Of a DNA stretch of 13,399 nt, positions 5,483 through 13,108 are shown piece by piece (within the stretch, counting starts at the first letter, position 1; every line of letters starts with the position of its first letter). The DNA is from CAZMXI01 sp964570205. Its GTDB lineage: Bacteria > Planctomycetota > Phycisphaerae > Tepidisphaerales > Tepidisphaeraceae. The notes below the pieces were generated by a model. The model was not told the origin of the DNA. It made no database searches and worked only from the letters and a program-made list of their open reading frames with translations. Location: contig CAZMXI010000138.1 in assembly GCA_964570205.1 (NCBI GenBank), forward strand, positions 1-13,399, given 5' to 3'. The position numbers and the translations under genes were made by a program.

Positions 5483-7549
5483 ATGCATCACAAGCCCCTC
5501 CTGTCGCTAATCTGCATGTTCATCTTCGCCGGCGCGGCCTTCGCTGCCGATCCAGATTTCGTCGTCGCCCCACGAGGCGATGATGCCGCCTCCGGCAAGC
5601 TCGATGCGCCTTTCGCCACCCTCCAACGCGCCCAGGCGGCCGTCCGGCAGCTTCGCGCTGCCCAGCCCGACCGCAAAACGCCCATCGTCGTCGCCCTCCG
5701 CGGCGGAACTTACACCCTGACACAGCCCCTGCAATTCACCTCCGCCGATTCCGGCACTGCCGATTCGCCGACGGTCTACACAGCCTACAGCGATGAACGC
5801 CCGCTGATCTCCGGCGGCATCCAGCTCACCGGCTTCAAGACGGATGACAAGGGCCGCTGGGTCGTCCAGATCCCCGAAGTCAAGGAGGGCAAGTGGGACT
5901 TCATGCAGCTCTGGGTAAACGGCCATCGCCGCTATCGCCCCCGCCTTCCCCAGGCTGGCTGGCTGAACATCGCCGACAAGGTTGACGCCAAACCCAACGC
6001 CAAGGGCTTTGACAGCTTCAAATTCAAACCCGGCGACATCAACCCCAACTGGGCCAACCTCGCCGACGTCCAGATTCTGCCCGCCCATATCTGGACGATG
6101 TCCCGCTTCCACATCAAGAACATCGACGTGGAGCAGAGCATCGTCACCTTCACCGGCCTCACCCGCACCACCCAGTGGTACGGCGGCATGCCCAAGAACG
6201 GCCGATATCTCGTCGAAAACGTCAAGGAAGCCCTCGGCCAGCCCGGCCAGTGGTACCTTGACCGCCCCACCGGCATCCTGACCTACATCCCCATGCCCGG
6301 CGAAACCCTCGCCAATTCCACGGTTGTCGCCCCGAAGGCCGAATTTCTGGTCCAGATTCAGGGCGACCCCGCCAGCCGCAAGTTCGTCAGTCACCTGCAC
6401 TTAAAGAAGCTGGACTTCGCCCACACGAATTGGAACAGCCCGCCGGAGGGCAACAGCTATCCCCAGGCCGAAGTGCACCTGAAAGGGGCCATCTTCGCGG
6501 CCGGCGCGCACCACTGCATTGTTGAAGACTGCACCATCCGCAGCGTCGCCACCTATGCCATCGAGTTCGAGCGGGCCTGCAAGAACAACCGCATCGAGCG
6601 TTGCGAGCTGACCGACATGGGCGCTGGCGGCATCAAGATCGGCCCGCTTCGCCTCGACACCGACGCCGAGCTGCAGACCAGCCACAACATCGTCCGCGAC
6701 TGCCTGATCGCCCACGGCGGCCGACTGCACTCGGCGGCCTGCGGCGTCGTCGTCGGCCACGCCGACAACACGCTCGTCGAGCATAATGAGATCGCCGACT
6801 TCTATTACACCGGCGTGTCCCTCGGCTGGAGCTGGGGCTATGGCCCATCCGGTGCTCACCACAACACCATCGCCAACAACCACATCCACCACCTCGGCCA
6901 GGGCGTGCTGTCGGACATGGGCGGCATCTACACCCTCGGGGCTGGGCGGGGCTCGGTGCTGCACCACAACTTCATTCATGACGTCGATGCCTTCGACTAC
7001 GGCGGCTGGGGCATCTACTATGATGAAGGCACCAGCGACATGCTGGCCGAGAACAACGTCGTCTGCCGCGTGAAGACCGGCGGCTTCCATCAGCACTACG
7101 GCAAGGAGAACTTCTTCCGCAACAACATCATCGCCTTCAGCCGCAAGGACCAGGTACAGCGAACGCGCCCGGAGCCGCATCTTTCGTTCACATTTGAGCG
7201 CAACATCATCATCTTCAGTCAGGGACAGCTCCTCGGCTTGAACTGGACCGGCGAAAACTACAAGATGGATAACAACATCTACTGGCGGAGCGACGGCAAA
7301 GCGTTCGATTTCGCCAAGATGACCTTCGAGCAGTGGCAGGCCAAAGGCCAGGATAGGAACTCGCTGATTGCCGACCCGATGTTCGTCGATCCCGAGAACG
7401 GCAACTTCGCCCTCAAGCCCGGCTCGCCCGCCGGGAAGACCGGCTTCAAGCCGATCGACGTCAGCAAGGCCGGCCGCCTGACCAACAACACCGGCCCGGC
7501 CGGCGTGAAGCTCGCCCCGGCGGCCTTCCCTGTGATGGAGGGCCGATAG
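5483..7549 (+). CDS. secreted right-handed parallel beta-helix protein (GH141-like glycosidase candidate)
   Basis: This 688-residue protein has a clear Sec signal peptide, with KPLLSLICMFIFAGA and predicted cleavage AFA/AD after residue 21. The mature start DFVVAPRGDDAASGKLDAPF, then VVALRGGTYTL and DSGTADSPTVYTAYSDERPLISGG, is the hallmark opening of a bacterial beta-helix family that includes GH141 enzymes (fucosidase and xylanase members are known). Many NNxI/HNxI turns mark the helix rungs. The conserved C-terminal blocks are SDMGGIYTLG (477-486), YGGWGIYYDEG (506-516) and GGFHQHYGKEN (534-544), rich in acidic residues and histidines that probably line the active groove. The start is fixed by GAGGA at 5471-5475, seven bases upstream, and by the signal peptide. 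It is the first gene of a four-gene operon. The family call is good; the exact substrate is not determinable here, and a lyase or epimerase activity is possible. Confidence 0.8.
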   Translation: MHHKPLLSLICMFIFAGAAFAADPDFVVAPRGDDAASGKLDAPFATLQRAQAAVRQLRAAQPDRKTPIVVALRGGTYTLTQPLQFTSADSGTADSPTVYTAYSDERPLISGGIQLTGFKTDDKGRWVVQIPEVKEGKWDFMQLWVNGHRRYRPRLPQAGWLNIADKVDAKPNAKGFDSFKFKPGDINPNWANLADVQILPAHIWTMSRFHIKNIDVEQSIVTFTGLTRTTQWYGGMPKNGRYLVENVKEALGQPGQWYLDRPTGILTYIPMPGETLANSTVVAPKAEFLVQIQGDPASRKFVSHLHLKKLDFAHTNWNSPPEGNSYPQAEVHLKGAIFAAGAHHCIVEDCTIRSVATYAIEFERACKNNRIERCELTDMGAGGIKIGPLRLDTDAELQTSHNIVRDCLIAHGGRLHSAACGVVVGHADNTLVEHNEIADFYYTGVSLGWSWGYGPSGAHHNTIANNHIHHLGQGVLSDMGGIYTLGAGRGSVLHHNFIHDVDAFDYGGWGIYYDEGTSDMLAENNVVCRVKTGGFHQHYGKENFFRNNIIAFSRKDQVQRTRPEPHLSFTFERNIIIFSQGQLLGLNWTGENYKMDNNIYWRSDGKAFDFAKMTFEQWQAKGQDRNSLIADPMFVDPENGNFALKPGSPAGKTGFKPIDVSKAGRLTNNTGPAGVKLAPAAFPVMEGR

Positions 7550-7554
7550 CTTCG

Positions 7555-7574
7555 CCCGGAGTTTTGTTCGGGAG
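7555..7574 (+). promoter_or_regulatory. hairpin overlapping the ribosome-binding site of the membrane/SufU gene
   Basis: CCCGGA (7555-7560) can pair with TTCGGG (7567-7572), including one G-U pair, around a 6-base loop. The 3' arm covers the start of the GGGAG ribosome site (7570-7574) that serves the ATG at 7582. Ribosomes finishing the upstream gene at 7549 would reach close to this stem, so it may tune translation of the second gene. The stem is short and the effect is inference. Confidence 0.3.
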
Positions 7575-7581
7575 TTCGTGA

Positions 7582-8889
7582 ATGATCGAGTTCCTCCAGG
7601 TCTTCGGCGTCACGGCCGGCGGCGTTTTCGCCCTTGCGGTCATGCTCAGCCTCATCCCCCTGCTTGGCAGGCCCGGCCGAGCGCTGTCCGATTCCTTCAC
7701 GCGACCGCCGCTGCTGGACATCGTACTGGGCATTCTGACCGCCGCCCCGTGGCTGGTCGGCGCAGTCTGGGCGGGGTGGCCTGGCCTGGGTGCGGCGATT
7801 CTCGGGCAGATGGCGGCATGCTATGCGTGGATATTCTTTCATGAGCTGCTCCATCTGCGGGCCGCCCGCGGACCGCGCATCGTGCATTTTACGAACCGCC
7901 TGGTCGGACGTTGGCATAATCACCTGGCGCTATGGCTGACGACGTTCGGCGTGCCCGTGCTGTGGATCATCCGCGTGCTGGAGATATTCCTTTATCCCAC
8001 GCTGATCTGGTTGCTGCGGTTCCCGCGATATCGACACGCCGACTGGATCACCCTCAGCCGCCACAAGATGCGCGACCTCGTCGGCCATGACCTGGTCTGG
8101 TGCCTCTATTGCGACTGGATGACCGGAACCTGGTCGCTGGGGACGGAAATGCTGCGGAACATCGAGTCATTCTGGTGCCCCATCCGCTTCTCGGTCCCGC
8201 AGAAACTGGAAAACTGCAAGACCAACTTCCCCGATATTGACGGCGGCTGGGCGTCGGCGGATGCCTCCATGGCTGAGGTCGTCCAGGTCCTTGAAGCCAA
8301 GTACGGCGGCGTGGGCGATCGATCCTGGTTCGGCCACCCCGCCCGGCCAGCGCCCGCGACATCCATCACCGCCAGTCATCCGGCCAATGAGTTCCCCCCC
8401 GACATGGATGAACTGCACCGCGACCTGCTCGTCGAACACAGCCGACAGCCGCGCAATCACCGCGCCATGCCTGACGCGACGCACCAGGCCGATGGCGAGC
8501 TGCCGATCTGCAACGATCGCCTTACTGTGTATTTGAAGATGGTTGAGGGGCGCATCGCCGACATCAGCTTTACGGCGACCGCCTGTCCCATCTGCACAGC
8601 ATCGGCCTCGATGATGACCCAGCGCCTCGTCGGGTGCACCGAAGATGAAGCCAGGCAGCTCTTCCAGGCATTCCACGACCTGATGATGCGGCCGGGAGGT
8701 TCGAATGGATCGGCCGATGGGCTGGGCGAGCTGGTTGCGTTGGCGGGCGTCCACCGCTTCCCCAGCCGCATCAAGTGCGCAACACTCCCCTGGCATACCC
8801 TCCTGGCGACCTTCACGAAGCCCGTCCTACGGCCGTCGAGCCAGCCGCCTGGCTCTATCGAGCAAGCCGATAATGTGGCCTCGCTGTAG
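7582..8889 (+). CDS. polytopic membrane domain fused to a SufU-type Fe-S scaffold domain
   Basis: 435 residues in two parts. Residues 1-150 are strongly hydrophobic, with helices near 7-28, 45-67, 68-86 and 115-147; the third runs into FFHELLHLRA, an HExxH motif (H87, E88, H91), followed by RWHNH (110-114). A loop-rich segment then has C174-L-Y-C177, C199 (WCPI) and C212 (ENC). A Pro/Ala linker (254-273) leads to residues 275-412, which match SufU: MDELHRDLLVEHSRQPRN, C310-N-D312, C335 before ASASMMTQ, and RIKC399ATLPWH, with the SufU-specific insertion. All three scaffold cysteines and the metal-ligand aspartate are present; the usual CGD is CND. GGGAG seven bases upstream supports the start. 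SufU normally carries persulfide sulfur or builds Fe-S clusters in the cytosol. No SufS, SufB or SufD is nearby. The N-terminal domain is not one I recognise. Confidence 0.75.
   Translation: MIEFLQVFGVTAGGVFALAVMLSLIPLLGRPGRALSDSFTRPPLLDIVLGILTAAPWLVGAVWAGWPGLGAAILGQMAACYAWIFFHELLHLRAARGPRIVHFTNRLVGRWHNHLALWLTTFGVPVLWIIRVLEIFLYPTLIWLLRFPRYRHADWITLSRHKMRDLVGHDLVWCLYCDWMTGTWSLGTEMLRNIESFWCPIRFSVPQKLENCKTNFPDIDGGWASADASMAEVVQVLEAKYGGVGDRSWFGHPARPAPATSITASHPANEFPPDMDELHRDLLVEHSRQPRNHRAMPDATHQADGELPICNDRLTVYLKMVEGRIADISFTATACPICTASASMMTQRLVGCTEDEARQLFQAFHDLMMRPGGSNGSADGLGELVALAGVHRFPSRIKCATLPWHTLLATFTKPVLRPSSQPPGSIEQADNVASL
8404..8817 (+). other. SufU/IscU-like domain within the fusion protein
   Basis: Residues 275-412 of the fusion begin at an internal methionine exactly where free-standing SufU proteins start. 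The order PxCxD, ACPICTASASMMT, GELVALAGVHRFPSRIKCAT and PWH follows SufU rather than IscU. An additional cysteine, C338, lies three residues after C335 and is not part of the canonical trio. Sulfur-accepting and zinc-binding residues are retained, so the domain looks functional rather than decayed. Confidence 0.85.
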
Positions 8890-8937
8890 GCTTGTTCCGG
8901 ACTCGATATCGACGTTTGAGACGGAAGGAGTTGACCG

Positions 8938-10317
8938 ATGACCCGGTGCGCGAGGAAAGGACGGCCATGGCTGTCGATCATCGCTTTGAGTTGCGTTCTC
9001 CTCCGCCCGCACGAGACTGTCGGGGCTGATCCTGCGCCGAATGCTCGGCCGCCCGGCGCGCCGACGCGCGCGGAGCTGAAAGCGCTGGCCGACCAGATCG
9101 AACGGAGCCTCTTCGAGCACGAACTCGGCTTCTTCTACCCGGCGTGCATCGACGCCGAACGCGGCGGCTTCCGGCACGCGACGCCCGCGGAATGGGCACG
9201 GTTCACGCCGGCGGAGCGCGAGAAGAACCTGGTCTTCCAGACACGCATGGTCTGGACTGCCGCCGAGGTGGCCCGGAGGCGCCCGGCGCAGCGAGAGCGA
9301 TATCTTGGCTACGCGACGCATGGGTTCGCCTTCCTCCGCGACCACATGTGGGACAAGGAACACGGCGGCTTCTACTGGATGGTTGGCGAATGCGGCGGGC
9401 CGAGCACCCGGATGGGCACTGACAAGCACGCCTACGGCATCGCGTTCGGCATCTATGGCTGTGCCAACTACTACCTGGCCTCGAAGGACGCCGAGGCGCT
9501 GGACCTGGCAATGCGGGCGTTCGACTGGCTGGAAAAGCACGCCCATGATGCGAAGAACGGCGGGTACTACGAGGCGTTCGCCCGCGACGGCGCCGTCCAC
9601 ATGAACTCGTCGAACACGCACAACCCGGCCAACCCGTACGACGCGATGGGCACGCGGTACGGCCTTAAGAGCATGAACGCCCACATTCACCTGCTGGAGG
9701 CGATGACGGCCCTCTACGAGGCCAAGAAGGAGCCCAGGGTCCAGGAAAGGCTTCAGGAACTGCTGCACATCTGCCGTGACGTGATGGTCGTTGAGCCCCC
9801 GGGCTGCATGAACCAGTTCTTCACGCCCGATTGGCGGGCACTGGCGTTCGCCGACTCGTACGGCCACGACGTCGAGACGACGTTCCTCCTCCTGGAAGCG
9901 GCCCACGCGCTTGACGACCTCGCGCAGGCAAAGACCTGGCGCGTGGCAAGGGCGCTGACCGATCATGCCCTCGAGTTTGGCTGGGACGAGAACTGGGGCG
10001 GGTTCGTCGAGGAGGGCAACAGTTGGGGCCGGGTCAGGAAGGAGGCGGGTAAGATCTGGTGGGCGCAGGCCGAGGGACTCAATACGCTGCTCCTGATGTA
10101 TGACCGCACCCGCGAGCCTCGTTACTGGCGCGACTTCATCAAGATGTGGGAGTACATCCGCCAGCACGGCATCGACGACAAGGAGGGCGGATGGCGGTTT
10201 GTCGTCGATCCCGTCAATCCCGGCACGGGCTGGAAAGTCCATCCCACCAAGGCGGCGTACCACACGGGGCGGTCCATGCTGAATGTTGTGGACCGCCTGA
10301 GATCGATGCAACCGTGA
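8938..10317 (+). CDS. exported AGE-family epimerase (cellobiose/mannobiose 2-epimerase-like)
   Basis: This 459-residue (alpha/alpha)6-barrel protein belongs to the N-acylglucosamine 2-epimerase superfamily, whose closest named members interconvert glucose and mannose at the reducing end of disaccharides. Family residues are present: R103 (QTRMVW), H249/H251 (MNAHIHLLEA), H310 (SYGHDVET), KIWWAQAEG (372-380) and H442 (YHTGRSML). These correspond to the substrate arginine and the catalytic histidines of cellobiose 2-epimerases. The N-terminus has basic residues, a hydrophobic stretch (WLSIIALSCVLL) and VGA/DP at 28-32, a plausible Sec cleavage site; C19 is only a weak lipobox. Most AGE enzymes are cytosolic and about 400 residues, so export is unusual. 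AAGGAG at 8925-8930, seven bases before the ATG, fixes the start. It sits 48 bases after the SufU fusion and 26 before the GH38-like gene. Exact sugar specificity is unknown. Confidence 0.85.
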   Translation: MTRCARKGRPWLSIIALSCVLLRPHETVGADPAPNARPPGAPTRAELKALADQIERSLFEHELGFFYPACIDAERGGFRHATPAEWARFTPAEREKNLVFQTRMVWTAAEVARRRPAQRERYLGYATHGFAFLRDHMWDKEHGGFYWMVGECGGPSTRMGTDKHAYGIAFGIYGCANYYLASKDAEALDLAMRAFDWLEKHAHDAKNGGYYEAFARDGAVHMNSSNTHNPANPYDAMGTRYGLKSMNAHIHLLEAMTALYEAKKEPRVQERLQELLHICRDVMVVEPPGCMNQFFTPDWRALAFADSYGHDVETTFLLLEAAHALDDLAQAKTWRVARALTDHALEFGWDENWGGFVEEGNSWGRVRKEAGKIWWAQAEGLNTLLLMYDRTREPRYWRDFIKMWEYIRQHGIDDKEGGWRFVVDPVNPGTGWKVHPTKAAYHTGRSMLNVVDRLRSMQP

Positions 10318-10343
10318 CCCCGTATACAGGAAAGCCATCACCC

Positions 10344-13043
10344 ATGAGTCACGGGCAGTTGTCCCGACGTGAAATGCTGAAGACCGCCGCAGCGGCCGGT
10401 GCCGCGCTCGCAACACACACGGCCATGGGGCAGGGCCAGGCCCCGCTCGGCCCCGCCACCGCCCCGGGTCGAGTCTTCTATTACGTCGACGGCTATCACG
10501 GTGGTGTGGACGGCCACATGCCGCCCGATTCGCTGCGAAACGTCCTCGACGGGCTGGAGAAGTTCCCTCGCTGGAAGGTCTCGTTCGAGATCGAGCCGTA
10601 CTCCTGGGCGGTGTTCGCCAAGAGCGATCCGCGGGCGACCGAGCGATTGCGACGGTTCTTGGCTGACCAGGACCCAGCGGCGCGGGTCGAGATCGTCTCC
10701 GGGGCCTACGCCCAGCCCTACGCCTGGAACGCCAGCGGCGAAAGCAACATCCGCCACATCGCGTACGGCTTGGCGGAATTGCATGCGGTGTTCCCCAACC
10801 TCATCGTAGACACGTACGCCGTCCAGGAGCCGTGCTGGACGAGCTGTTTGCCGCAGCTGCTCAGGTCGTTCGGCTACCGTCGGGCGGTCCTGAAGAACTC
10901 GACGTGCTGGGGCGGGTACCACGGCCCAACCGCCGACGCTGACCTGGTCAACTGGGTTGGCCCCGACGGCACCTCAATCGTCACCGTGCCGCAGTATGCG
11001 TTTGAGAAACTCGTGCCGCCGGCGACGACGGAGAACGCGCGTCCGCCCGCGGACTTCCTCGACCGCTGCGCCGCCGCGGGCATCGAGCACCCGGCCGGCA
11101 CAACACTACAGGATATGGGTTGGCCCGGCCGCCCTTGGCTGCTCGGGATGAACCCGGATACCGTGCGCGTATTACGCCACGTCACCTGGCGCGAGTACGT
11201 GGAATCGATCGCGTCCACGCCGAAGAAGCAGTGGAAAGCGTCACAGGAGGACCTGCGGGTCTCGCTGCCCTGGGGCGGATCGATCCTCCAGCGACTCGCG
11301 CAGGTCGTCCGCGCAGCGGAGCATCGGCTCGTCCAGGCGGAGAAGCTGGCGGCGATGGCGTTCGTCCGGCGTGCCAAGCCGTTCCCAGGCGAGCCATTGA
11401 AGGAAGCGTGGAAGCACCTGCTCTGGTCGCAGCACCACGACGGCTGGATCGTCTCTTACAACCGACAAAAGGACGGCACATGGGCGTCGGCGGCAGATGC
11501 AAAATGCGAGCTCGTACAACGCGCCTGCGAACAGGTCATCGGCGACGCTGCCGGCGCGCTGTCGAAGCGTCCGGAGGGAAATGAGCCAGGGCGATGCGTC
11601 CGCGTGTTCAACACGACCGGCTTCCACCGAAGCGACTTGGCGTCGGTCGCAGTTGCCGCCGGGGAATGCCTGCGCGTGTTCGACGCCCGCGGCGCTGAGG
11701 TCCCGTCGCAGGTCGTCACGGGGGCGGCCGGAGGTTCCGACCGGGCGACGCTCATGTTCCCCGCCGAAGTCCCCGCCGTGGGCTACGCGACCTATCGGCT
11801 GGCGGCCGCGGACGCCGGGGCGGCGCAAGCGAAGGACGGCCCGGCCAAGGCGGCGACGAAACCGGACGGAAGCGTTGTCTTGGAGACCAATCTCTATCGC
11901 ATCTTGCTCGACCCGGCCAAGGGCGGGCGGATTATGAGCCTTTTTGCCAAGGACCTCAACAGGGAGTTCGTCGACGACGCAAGTCACCGATCGTTGAACG
12001 AGTTCAGGGGATACTTCGGCTCCGAACAGAAGTGGCTGGCGAGCGTGGACGCCCCGGCGGAAGTCCGGATCGTCGAGCAGGGGCCGCTTCGCGTCACCGC
12101 CGAGATCCGCGGGCGGATCGGCGCCTGGTCCTTCGTCACTCGCGTGTCGGCCGCGGCGGGCTGGCGCCGAATCGATTTCCACACGAGCTTCGAGTTCCCG
12201 GTCGACTCACTGCCTTTCGGCGGCCGCGGCCGTCAGCAGCAGCCCGGACAGCGGCAGCGCTTCCGCGTCGGCGAGCGATCGGAGGCCGGGCGCCCCGCGA
12301 CCCGCAGCGTCCGCCGCCCGTTCTACGATTCATCGTTTAAGCTCCAGGCGCTGTTCCCGGCAAACCTGCGCCGCCCGACGCTCGACAAGAACGCCCCGTT
12401 CGACGTCTGCCGCAGCACGGTCGCCGACACGCGGTACAACGCCTGGGAGTCGATCAAGAACGATGTGATCTTCAACTGGGTCGATCTGGTCGAGGACGGC
12501 GGCGCCGCGGGGCTGGCCGTGATGAGCGACCATGCGACCGCCTATACGTTCTCGCCGGACGAGCCGCTGGGCCTGGTCCTATGCTACGCGGGTCCGGGCA
12601 TCTGGCACGACTACGGCCTCGGCCGCGTGCCGAGCGTCTCGTACTCTGTCGTGCCGCACGCCGGCGACTGGGCGAAGGCACAGCTCTGGCGGGAACTGGC
12701 CCGCTGGGGTGAGCCGCTGGTGGCCAAGCGATGCGCTGAGCCTTCGAAGGATGACTCGGCGTGGTCGCTGCTCGACGCTTCCGAAGGCGGGATCGAAGTC
12801 ACGACCGCCTATGTCGAGGATGGCGCTGTTCTCGTTCGACTCTTCAACGCCGAAGGAGACTCGGCTCCAAGACGGATCGCCCTGGATAGGCGGGTCCGCC
12901 GGGTGCAACTGATCGAGCTTGACGGTCGATTGGTCAAAGAGTTGCCCATAGAGCGCGACGCGGGCGGCACGACCGCCGTGACCGTGGCTATGGGTCGATT
13001 CGCCGTGCGGACACTGCGGTGCTCATGGCGCAGCACGATCTGA
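10344..13043 (+). CDS. Tat-exported GH38-like alpha-mannosidase homologue
   Basis: This 899-residue protein has an N-terminal SRREMLKTAAAAGAALA segment, which is a twin-arginine signal. Residues about 43-290 resemble the GH38 catalytic domain: VFYYVDGYHGGVDGH opens it, EIVSGAYAQP and SGESNIRH follow, and QEPCWTS (161-167) stands where classical GH38 enzymes have the IDPFGHS nucleophile block. Residues 355-370 (EAWKHLLWSQHHDGW) match the alpha-mannosidase middle domain with its zinc histidine. Residues about 510-899 are the beta-sandwich C-terminal domain. The longer frame to 10146 overlaps the epimerase gene and lacks a signal, so the ATG at 10344, with AGGAAAG upstream and the Tat motif right after it, is preferred. 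It probably trims mannose or a related sugar from external glycans. Oddities are the active-site replacement and an Arg/Gln-rich stretch at 628-658. Confidence 0.82.
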   Translation: MSHGQLSRREMLKTAAAAGAALATHTAMGQGQAPLGPATAPGRVFYYVDGYHGGVDGHMPPDSLRNVLDGLEKFPRWKVSFEIEPYSWAVFAKSDPRATERLRRFLADQDPAARVEIVSGAYAQPYAWNASGESNIRHIAYGLAELHAVFPNLIVDTYAVQEPCWTSCLPQLLRSFGYRRAVLKNSTCWGGYHGPTADADLVNWVGPDGTSIVTVPQYAFEKLVPPATTENARPPADFLDRCAAAGIEHPAGTTLQDMGWPGRPWLLGMNPDTVRVLRHVTWREYVESIASTPKKQWKASQEDLRVSLPWGGSILQRLAQVVRAAEHRLVQAEKLAAMAFVRRAKPFPGEPLKEAWKHLLWSQHHDGWIVSYNRQKDGTWASAADAKCELVQRACEQVIGDAAGALSKRPEGNEPGRCVRVFNTTGFHRSDLASVAVAAGECLRVFDARGAEVPSQVVTGAAGGSDRATLMFPAEVPAVGYATYRLAAADAGAAQAKDGPAKAATKPDGSVVLETNLYRILLDPAKGGRIMSLFAKDLNREFVDDASHRSLNEFRGYFGSEQKWLASVDAPAEVRIVEQGPLRVTAEIRGRIGAWSFVTRVSAAAGWRRIDFHTSFEFPVDSLPFGGRGRQQQPGQRQRFRVGERSEAGRPATRSVRRPFYDSSFKLQALFPANLRRPTLDKNAPFDVCRSTVADTRYNAWESIKNDVIFNWVDLVEDGGAAGLAVMSDHATAYTFSPDEPLGLVLCYAGPGIWHDYGLGRVPSVSYSVVPHAGDWAKAQLWRELARWGEPLVAKRCAEPSKDDSAWSLLDASEGGIEVTTAYVEDGAVLVRLFNAEGDSAPRRIALDRRVRRVQLIELDGRLVKELPIERDAGGTTAVTVAMGRFAVRTLRCSWRSTI

Positions 13044-13108
13044 GCGAGACGCGGCCTGTGCCGCCGGGCGCTCCCCGCGCGTTTCACGCTCGCACGCACG
13101 TCGTTGCG
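13044..13108. other. short convergent spacer
   Basis: 65 bases separate the ends of the converging GH38-like and GAPDH genes. It is GC-rich, and I find neither a convincing terminator stem with T-run nor any gene. Confidence 0.5.

Noticed and set aside
5312..5491. 60-codon N-terminal extension of hisF
   Set aside because: The extension has no resemblance to the family N-terminus, overlaps the start of the beta-helix gene and the promoter candidate, and would displace the catalytic D11.
10146..10343. Upstream start for the GH38-like gene
   Set aside because: It would overlap the epimerase gene by 172 bases, and its 66 residues are an out-of-frame shadow. The Tat signal begins right after the ATG at 10344.
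8827..10416. 529-residue minus-strand open frame
   Set aside because: It covers the epimerase gene in antisense. The plus strand has the signal peptide, ribosome site and catalytic residues; this frame has none.
11241..12182. 313-residue minus-strand open frame
   Set aside because: Antisense to the GH38-like gene, no recognisable domain or ribosome site.
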